Shown: positions 6,699-11,287 of the stretch, piece after piece | Position numbering within the stretch: position 1 is the stretch's first letter | Layout of the letters: every line of letters begins with the position of its first letter | Origin: Ferruginibacter sp. | GTDB lineage: Bacteria; Bacteroidota; Bacteroidia; Chitinophagales; Chitinophagaceae | DNA: 11,287 bases | Assembly (NCBI GenBank): GCA_025362765.1 | Contig: JANYFI010000474.1 | Coordinates: forward strand, 1-11,287 | Reading direction: 5' to 3' | The notes under the pieces: generated by a model | Told to the model about the DNA's origin: nothing | Databases searched by the model: none | What the model saw: only the letters and a program-made list of their open reading frames with translations | Translations under genes and position numbers: made by a program

Positions 6699-7214
6699 AA
6701 TACCAGCTACATAATCAAAAAGTTGTTCAATTGATTTTTCTTTAGCAACATTACTGGTGTTGATTATAAGATCAGGGTTTACCGGTATTTCATATGGATC
6801 ATTTATGCCGGTGAGGTTTTTTATTTTTTCCGGATGATCGTCCTGGAGCAAGGCCCGGCGGTAAAGCCCTTTAGGATCCCGTGCCATCAACACCGAAAGC
6901 GTACAACTCACCCAAATAATTTTGGCATTATACTGTTCCCTGAGTTGAACCCTGAGGTCTTCAAAAGGATTGATTGCGGCTACTATAACAATTGTTCCAG
7001 TCACCAATTTTTCATGGGCAGCTTTAGCAAGTCTTCGTATATTTTCTCTTCGGTCTGTAGCTGAATAACCAAGATCTTTACTGACGGTTTTACGAAATAA
7101 ATCTCCGTCAAAAACTTCAACAGCCACACCAAAGGTTTTTAGTTTTGTTTTTAAGCCATCAGCCAAAGTAGTTTTCCCCGCCCCGGATAAGCCGGTCATA
7201 AAGATCATCCCCAT
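6669..7214 (-). CDS. cysC: Adenylylsulfate (APS) kinase
   Basis: This 181-residue protein matches APS kinase, which phosphorylates APS to PAPS, the sulfate donor for sulfotransferases and, in some bacteria, the assimilation substrate. Landmarks in order: P-loop GLSGAGKT (8-15), DGDLFR (36-41), GYSATDRRENIRR (49-61), RDPKGLY (112-118), and NDPYE with NPDLI near 138-150. The length is normal for a stand-alone kinase. Two positions differ from the usual form. Asn82 (INPF) stands where family members have the Ser of I-S-P-Y/F, the residue reported as phosphorylated in E. coli CysC. The segment before RDPKGLY is VSCTLSVLMA instead of a P-L-E-V-C-E-like sequence. No ATP-sulfurylase genes (cysD/cysN) are in the window, so APS must come from elsewhere. 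It follows the dioxygenase gene by 76 bp and overlaps the convergent sulfotransferase gene. I am confident of the family and fairly confident of the activity. Confidence 0.88.
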   Translation of the reverse strand: MGMIFMTGLSGAGKTTLADGLKTKLKTFGVAVEVFDGDLFRKTVSKDLGYSATDRRENIRRLAKAAHEKLVTGTIVIVAAINPFEDLRVQLREQYNAKIIWVSCTLSVLMARDPKGLYRRALLQDDHPEKIKNLTGINDPYEIPVNPDLIINTSNVAKEKSIEQLFDYVAGILNLGHTKFI

Positions 7215-7290
7215 AATATAAAATTATTGAACTAAAAGTTATCGGTGTGCATAGGAATAAATAGCAGGAGAAAGATATCGTTCTATCTTG

Positions 7291-8004
7291 TCAATTAATC
7301 TCCCTGGCCATTTGATCAGCCAATGCGATTGATGCGGGTGTTGCCATTTGCCTGAGTTCCTGAATAATCCTAGTTTTATCGGCATCTGAATGGTTGCATT
7401 GATTTTGGACAGGTATGAAGTCCATCCTTTTTTCGGCAGGGCCGCTCAATAATTTCTCCATCCAGCTATTTACTTTACAATCAATCACGAGGTGGATCCT
7501 GCTGTTTTCTCCAAAATTATTTACCCTGTGTTGTAATGATAAATTTAAATACCAGCATTCTCCTTCCCTCATCGGAATTTTATCTTCTTCTAAATAAAAC
7601 TCAACCAACGGGTTTGTAAAAACCGGTACATGAAACCGTACTTCACCCTCCTCAAAATTCAGGTCCAAATCGCAATGTGGTTTTATACTGCTGCCGGGAT
7701 TAAGCTTCATCAGCCGGACGGCTGTTTTTTCGCATTCAAAATAACGGAGAACTGTTTGCAAATAATCACACTGATCCAGGTAGCTGGTATCCTGGTAAAC
7801 CATATTTTTTTGTAAGGAAGCTGAATGGATGGCAATTGAGTTGTCGGCCATTCCGTTAATGGACCGAAGTGGCAACACCGTCCAATCGCCATTGTAATCA
7901 TTGGCATTATAATGGGCTGTCCACATGGCTGTTTCCAGTTGCTTTACCTCTCGTTGAAGTAGGGCTACATTAAATCTCCGCGCCAACTGAACATATTTTA
8001 TCAT
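7291..8004 (-). CDS. Aspartyl/asparaginyl beta-hydroxylase-like dioxygenase
   Basis: This 237-residue protein resembles the aspartyl/asparaginyl beta-hydroxylase family (PF05118), Fe(II)- and 2-oxoglutarate-dependent enzymes of the double-stranded beta-helix fold. The metal ligands are visible as H-C-D (His110, Asp112), with the distal histidine at His159 in LSLQHRVNNFG. The Arg expected to hold 2-oxoglutarate is probably Arg169 in SRIHLVIDC. RFHVPVF (123-129) and GECWYLNLS (148-156) fill the remaining conserved strands. About 50 residues at the C-terminus (185-237) extend beyond the core and are Gln/Ala-rich, probably helical. There is no signal peptide. It lies 28 bp downstream of uvrB on the same strand and 76 bp before cysC, so the three may share a transcript. 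A short hairpin (7272-7289) follows its stop codon. The substrate is unknown; bacterial members can act on proteins, peptides or small molecules such as nonribosomal-peptide amino acids. Confidence 0.82.
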   Translation of the reverse strand: MIKYVQLARRFNVALLQREVKQLETAMWTAHYNANDYNGDWTVLPLRSINGMADNSIAIHSASLQKNMVYQDTSYLDQCDYLQTVLRYFECEKTAVRLMKLNPGSSIKPHCDLDLNFEEGEVRFHVPVFTNPLVEFYLEEDKIPMREGECWYLNLSLQHRVNNFGENSRIHLVIDCKVNSWMEKLLSGPAEKRMDFIPVQNQCNHSDADKTRIIQELRQMATPASIALADQMAREIN

Positions 8005-8032
8005 CGCTATAAAACGGGTTTAAAAAACAACA

Positions 8033-10072
8033 TTAACCTTTCATTCCTTCCAATTCTTTTTGCAAGCGGAACATTTCATCCCTTAACCTGGCAGCTTCCA
8101 TAAAATCAAGGTCCCTGACAGCTTTTTCCATTTCTTTTTTAATTTTAGAAATGCCCTTTTCCATTTGAGGAATGGTTTTATATACTTCCTGATCTTCGGC
8201 CGCTACAGTAACAAGGTCTTCTGAAGCACCAACTGAATAAGGATTGGATGGGTCGTACCCCTTTACATCCAGTACCGAACCCTGGGCAAATATCTGCTCT
8301 TTACTTTTAATGATAGTGGTGGGTGTAATGCCATGTTCAATGTTGTAGGCAACCTGCTTTTCTCTTCTGCGGCTGGTTTCATCAATTGTTTTCTGCATGC
8401 TTTCGGTCATCTTATCAGCATAAAAAATTACCAATCCATCTACGTTTCGGGCGGCTCTTCCTGCAGTTTGCGTAAGGCTTCTTTCATTGCGTAAAAAGCC
8501 TTCCTTATCAGCGTCTAAAATGGCCACCAGCGATACTTCCGGTAAATCCAAACCTTCTCTTAATAAGTTTACGCCTACCAATACATCAATGATGCCCAGC
8601 CGAAGTTCTCTTAAAATTTCTATTCTTTCCAGCGTATGTACTTCGCTATGGATATACTTGCTTTTGATATTGATCCGATGGAGGTATTTATCCATCTCCT
8701 CGGCCATGCGTTTGGTGAGTGTTGTTACCAATACGCGGTCACCTTTGGTAATTCTTTTATCAATCTCATCCAGCAAATCATCTATTTGATTAATGGAAGG
8801 GCGAACTTCAATTGGCGGGTCTAACAGACCTGTAGGTCTTACAACCTGCTCTACCACCACACCGCCGGTTTTTTCCAATTCAAAATCTCCGGGGGTGGCC
8901 GATACAAAAATGGTTTGATTCACCATGTTTTCAAACTCATGAAAATTAAGCGGGCGGTTATCGAGGGCGGAAGGTAATCGAAAGCCATAATCAACCAAAA
9001 TCAGTTTACGGCTTCTATCGCCACCATACATACCACTCACCTGTGGAATAGTTTGATGACTTTCATCAATAATGCAGATGAAATCTTTTGGAAAATAATC
9101 CAGCAGACAGAATGGCCTTGTGCCAGGTTTGCGTCGATCAAAAAATCGGGAATAATTTTCTATACCGTTGCAATAACCTAGTTCCCTGATCATTTCAAGA
9201 TCGTAATTCACCCGTTCATTTAATCGCTGTGCTTCAATAAACTTACCGCTGTTTTTAAAATATTCTACCTGGGCGGCCGTTTCATCCTGTATCTCGTAAA
9301 TTACCTGTTGCATGATGTCTTTCGGGGCAAGATAAAGATTGGCCGGAAAGATGGCGGCATTGTCAACCAGCCCAATGCGCTTGCTGGTGCTAAGTTCCAG
9401 CGTTTCGATGCTTTCAATTTCATCGCCAAAAAAACTAATGCGGTAACCAAAGTCCACATACGGTAAATTGATATCCACCGTATCTCCCTTTACCCTGAAG
9501 GTTCCCCTGGTAAAGTCACCCTGCGACCGGCTGTACAAACTATTTACCAGTGCATGCAAAAATCCCTGGCGTGAAATCACCTGTCCTTTCTGAATGCGCA
9601 CAATGCCATTTTCAAATTCAGTCGGGTTGCCCATACCATAAATGCAGCTCACGCTTGCGACAACAATGATATCCCTCCGGCCACTCAGCAATTGAGCTGT
9701 CGCCTGCAAGCGTAGTTTGTCTAGTTCTTCATTAATGGCAAGATCTTTTTCAATATAAGTATTACTCACCGGCATATAAGCTTCCGGCTGGTAATAATCG
9801 TAGTAGCTTACAAAATACCCCACCGCATTGTCTGGAAAAAACTGCTTAAACTCTCCATATAATTGCGCTACCAGCGTTTTGTTGTGGGTTAACACCAACA
9901 CCGGACGTTGTACATTTTGAATAACGTTGGCGATGGTATAGGTTTTACCACTACCGGTTACGCCCAGCAGGGTTTGATATTGTTCTCCTTCGTTAATGCC
10001 TTCCGTTAACTTACGAATGGCGTCTGGCTGATCGCCGGAAGGTGAATACGTTGATTGAAGATTAAATGGCAT
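8033..10072 (-). CDS. uvrB: UvrABC excinuclease subunit B
   Basis: This 679-residue protein is UvrB, the damage-verifying helicase-like subunit of nucleotide excision repair. UvrA loads it, it opens the DNA around a lesion, and it recruits UvrC. Visible landmarks: Walker A GVTGSGKT (37-44), the beta-hairpin YYDYYQPEAY (90-99) that wedges into the damaged strand, a DEAD-type motif CIIDESH, the FVSATPGDF motif, LREGLDLPEVSL, TAGRAARN, and at the C-terminus a UVR domain (KKEMEKAVRDLDFMEAARLRDEM) that contacts UvrC. The N-terminus starts MPFNLQSTYSPSGDQP, the normal form, which fixes the start. Length is as expected, with no frameshift. A weak minus-strand -7 match (TACATTTA, plus coordinates 10090-10097) lies 18 bp upstream of the ATG, without a proper TTG partner. 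The call is certain. Its sharing a run with the dioxygenase and cysC is inferred from spacing. Confidence 0.98.
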   Translation of the reverse strand: MPFNLQSTYSPSGDQPDAIRKLTEGINEGEQYQTLLGVTGSGKTYTIANVIQNVQRPVLVLTHNKTLVAQLYGEFKQFFPDNAVGYFVSYYDYYQPEAYMPVSNTYIEKDLAINEELDKLRLQATAQLLSGRRDIIVVASVSCIYGMGNPTEFENGIVRIQKGQVISRQGFLHALVNSLYSRSQGDFTRGTFRVKGDTVDINLPYVDFGYRISFFGDEIESIETLELSTSKRIGLVDNAAIFPANLYLAPKDIMQQVIYEIQDETAAQVEYFKNSGKFIEAQRLNERVNYDLEMIRELGYCNGIENYSRFFDRRKPGTRPFCLLDYFPKDFICIIDESHQTIPQVSGMYGGDRSRKLILVDYGFRLPSALDNRPLNFHEFENMVNQTIFVSATPGDFELEKTGGVVVEQVVRPTGLLDPPIEVRPSINQIDDLLDEIDKRITKGDRVLVTTLTKRMAEEMDKYLHRINIKSKYIHSEVHTLERIEILRELRLGIIDVLVGVNLLREGLDLPEVSLVAILDADKEGFLRNERSLTQTAGRAARNVDGLVIFYADKMTESMQKTIDETSRRREKQVAYNIEHGITPTTIIKSKEQIFAQGSVLDVKGYDPSNPYSVGASEDLVTVAAEDQEVYKTIPQMEKGISKIKKEMEKAVRDLDFMEAARLRDEMFRLQKELEGMKG

Positions 10073-10155
10073 ATTAATTTGCTATACAATAAATGTAGTA
10101 AGAAAGTTTCGTGTGGTAAGCGCCTTTGTTAAACCTTTATACTGAATTGTGGTGA

Positions 10156-10470
10156 TTACCTTTTCTGCATCCCCCTTTCGTTTTTGGCCACCATTTTGTC
10201 CATGGCATTTTTTCGGATAAACCAGGCAATGGTGAAGGATGGAATGATGTCAGTAAAAGGTAGTATCTCTTCCAAAAAATCAAGCACACCACCAATTAAA
10301 CCCAGGCGGCCACCAAACAATTTAAAAAATATCCAGCCTGAAATAGGCGCCCATACTATATCAGCAAATTCTCCCATTCCCGGAAAAAAATAACTCGCCA
10401 TACCCACCAGGTCCATTACAATGCAGATGCTGATGTTTGGTAAAAACAATTTCTTTTCATTTTCTTTCAT
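10156..10470 (-). CDS. Small conserved membrane protein, unknown function
   Basis: This 104-residue protein has about three hydrophobic stretches at roughly residues 9-29, 36-52 and 73-86, broken by a Gly-rich linker (FGGRLGLIGG). The pattern YFFPGMGEFADIVWAPISGW, then F-L-E-E-I-L-P-F-T-D-I-I-P-S-F-T-I-A-W, looks like a conserved family with acidic residues inside or next to the membrane. I have an impression of similar short proteins in other Bacteroidota, but I cannot confirm it here and cannot name a function. The start at 10468-10470 precedes a charged N-terminus (MKENEKKLF) and the C-terminus is basic. It lies 83 bp upstream of uvrB on the same strand; this spacing permits either a shared transcript or a separate uvrB promoter. 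The sequence looks like a real gene; no function is proposed. Confidence 0.7.
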   Translation of the reverse strand: MKENEKKLFLPNISICIVMDLVGMASYFFPGMGEFADIVWAPISGWIFFKLFGGRLGLIGGVLDFLEEILPFTDIIPSFTIAWFIRKNAMDKMVAKNERGMQKR

Positions 10471-10777
10471 TGGTATAAATCAGTTTGCCTGGTAAAACAT
10501 CAATTCTCCTGCCATTTACATTTTTGGCAGCAAGCCATTGGTTGAGGTATTCACAAATATTATTTAAATGTTATGCCACGTGGTATTTTTATCCCCAAAC
10601 AGCCGTTTTTAAGGTTTTAAGGCGGCTACAGCCTAATAGTAATCAACTTTTAACCTTGTGTTACGGCTGAATTTGCTTACTTTTGCACATTCAAAAAACA
10701 GCTACCATTTTTTTAGTATTGGTGTAACCTTATAGTTTGGCTACGGGCTAATAAAAGTAGCGAAAAGCTAAGTAATA
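10471..10777. other. Divergent intergenic region between the small membrane protein and typA
   Basis: This 307-bp stretch has no credible gene. It holds the typA promoter (10656-10685), an imperfect hairpin CTGCCA / TGGCAG at 10509-10514 and 10525-10530 with a 10-nt loop, and the 8-bp palindrome CCACGTGG at 10576-10583, which extends to 14 bp with one G-T position. The palindrome could be an operator for either divergent gene. I found no good promoter facing the small membrane protein gene. Confidence 0.5.
10656..10685 (+). promoter_or_regulatory. Bacteroidota-type promoter of typA
   Basis: TTG at 10656-10658 and TACTTTTG at 10678-10685 match the primary sigma factor elements of Bacteroidota (-33 TTG, -7 TAnnTTTG), with exactly 19 nt between them. 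Transcription would begin near 10690, giving a leader of nearly 90 nt before the typA ATG. This is the best promoter match in the window. Confidence 0.65.
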
Positions 10778-11287
10778 ATGAATATAAGAAACATCGCCAT
10801 CATTGCGCACGTAGATCATGGCAAGACTACATTGGTTGACAAAATACTGCATAGCACGAACATTTTTCGTGATAACCAGGAAACCGGTGAGTTAATTATG
10901 GATAGTAATGACCTCGAAAAGGAACGCGGTATCACTATTTTTAGTAAAAACGTATCTGTAACCTACAAAGGCGTTAAGATAAACGTTATCGATACTCCAG
11001 GCCATGCTGATTTTGGCGGAGAGGTAGAAAGGGTATTAAAAATGGCTGATGGTGTGGTTTTATTGGTTGATGCTTTTGAAGGGCCGATGCCACAAACTCG
11101 TTTTGTGTTGCAGAAAGCTTTGCAATTAGGCTTGCGCCCGATTGTGGTTATTAATAAAGTAGATAAGGCAAACTGCCGCCCTGACGAAGTTCATGATGCT
11201 GTATTTGAATTATTCTTTAATCTGGATGCTACTGAAGAACAGCTTGATTTTGCCACCATTTACGGTAGTAGCAAACAAGGCTGGATG
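10778..11287 (+). CDS. typA: GTP-binding protein TypA/BipA, N-terminal part (runs off the window)
   Basis: The first 170 codons of a translational GTPase are present; the gene continues past the right edge (family members have about 600 residues). Visible GTPase motifs are G1 AHVDHGKT (10-17), G2 RGITI (50-54), G3 DTPGH (72-76), G4 NKVDK (126-130) and the start of G5 in YGSSKQGWM (162-170). The exact form of the first 60 residues ([18 protein letters not shown], later [13 protein letters not shown]) distinguishes TypA/BipA from LepA, EF-G and EF-Tu. TypA binds the ribosome and helps assembly and translation under stress such as low temperature. The ATG at 10778 gives the standard N-terminus. 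A leader of nearly 90 nt and a strong promoter precede it. The identification is firm even though the gene is partial. Confidence 0.96.
   Translation, partial: MNIRNIAIIAHVDHGKTTLVDKILHSTNIFRDNQETGELIMDSNDLEKERGITIFSKNVSVTYKGVKINVIDTPGHADFGGEVERVLKMADGVVLLVDAFEGPMPQTRFVLQKALQLGLRPIVVINKVDKANCRPDEVHDAVFELFFNLDATEEQLDFATIYGSSKQGWM

Noticed and set aside
7270..7277. TATCTTTC (minus strand) as a cysC promoter
   Set aside because: It misses the final G of TAnnTTTG, and the nearest TTG is only 14 nt away instead of about 19-21.
7272..7289. Hairpin AAGATA-TCGTTC-TATCTT after the dioxygenase stop as a terminator
   Set aside because: The stem is only 6 bp and AT-rich, and no run of T follows on the minus strand, so termination is doubtful.
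8487..8824. Plus-strand frames of 62-100 codons inside uvrB
   Set aside because: They are antisense to conserved helicase motifs of an intact uvrB and show no protein family features.
10485..10670. 61-codon plus-strand frame upstream of typA
   Set aside because: It overlaps the typA promoter region and the CCACGTGG palindrome, and its composition (many aromatic and Leu residues without pattern) is not protein-like.

Overview
The window looks like chromosomal DNA of a Bacteroidota bacterium, most likely a member of the Chitinophagaceae or a close relative. The evidence is a protein with a C-terminal type IX secretion (T9SS) sorting domain, a lipoprotein with an S-C-K-K-E lipobox, AT-rich intergenic DNA without Shine-Dalgarno sites, and a TTG-N19-TAnnTTTG promoter in front of typA. 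The species cannot be fixed from the sequence alone. No rRNA, tRNA, CRISPR array, insertion sequence or integrase was seen.

Layout, left to right. (1) 112-843, minus: a small esterase of the alpha/beta-hydrolase fold. (2) 952-1887, plus: an uncharacterised lipoprotein, ending 4 bp from the convergent end of an orphan ParA-type ATPase (1892-2635, minus). (3) 2636-3081: an AT-rich gap with no convincing gene. (4) 3082-6698, plus: a compact five-gene run encoding a T9SS cargo protein, a small protein with a Tat-like signal, a tail-collar (Mdp-type) protein, a leucine-rich-repeat protein and a sulfotransferase-like enzyme. (5) 6669-10470, minus: a run transcribed toward the first one, in the order small membrane protein, uvrB, aspartyl/asparaginyl beta-hydroxylase-like dioxygenase, APS kinase (cysC). 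The cysC and sulfotransferase genes overlap tail to tail by 30 bp. (6) 10778 to the right edge, plus: the first 170 codons of typA/bipA, with a well-formed promoter and a leader of nearly 90 nt.

How the genes may work together. uvrB and typA are housekeeping genes that flank an accessory block. In that block, CysC makes PAPS, the sulfate donor that a sulfotransferase needs, and the two genes sit side by side. Next to them is a 2-oxoglutarate dioxygenase of a family that adds hydroxyl groups to aspartate or asparagine. The same block encodes two proteins with export signals and a collar protein of a type often found outside prophages. A modification module (hydroxylation and/or sulfation) acting on a protein or small molecule linked to the exported products is a reasonable hypothesis. 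Only the gene order and the family assignments are visible here, and the substrate is unknown.
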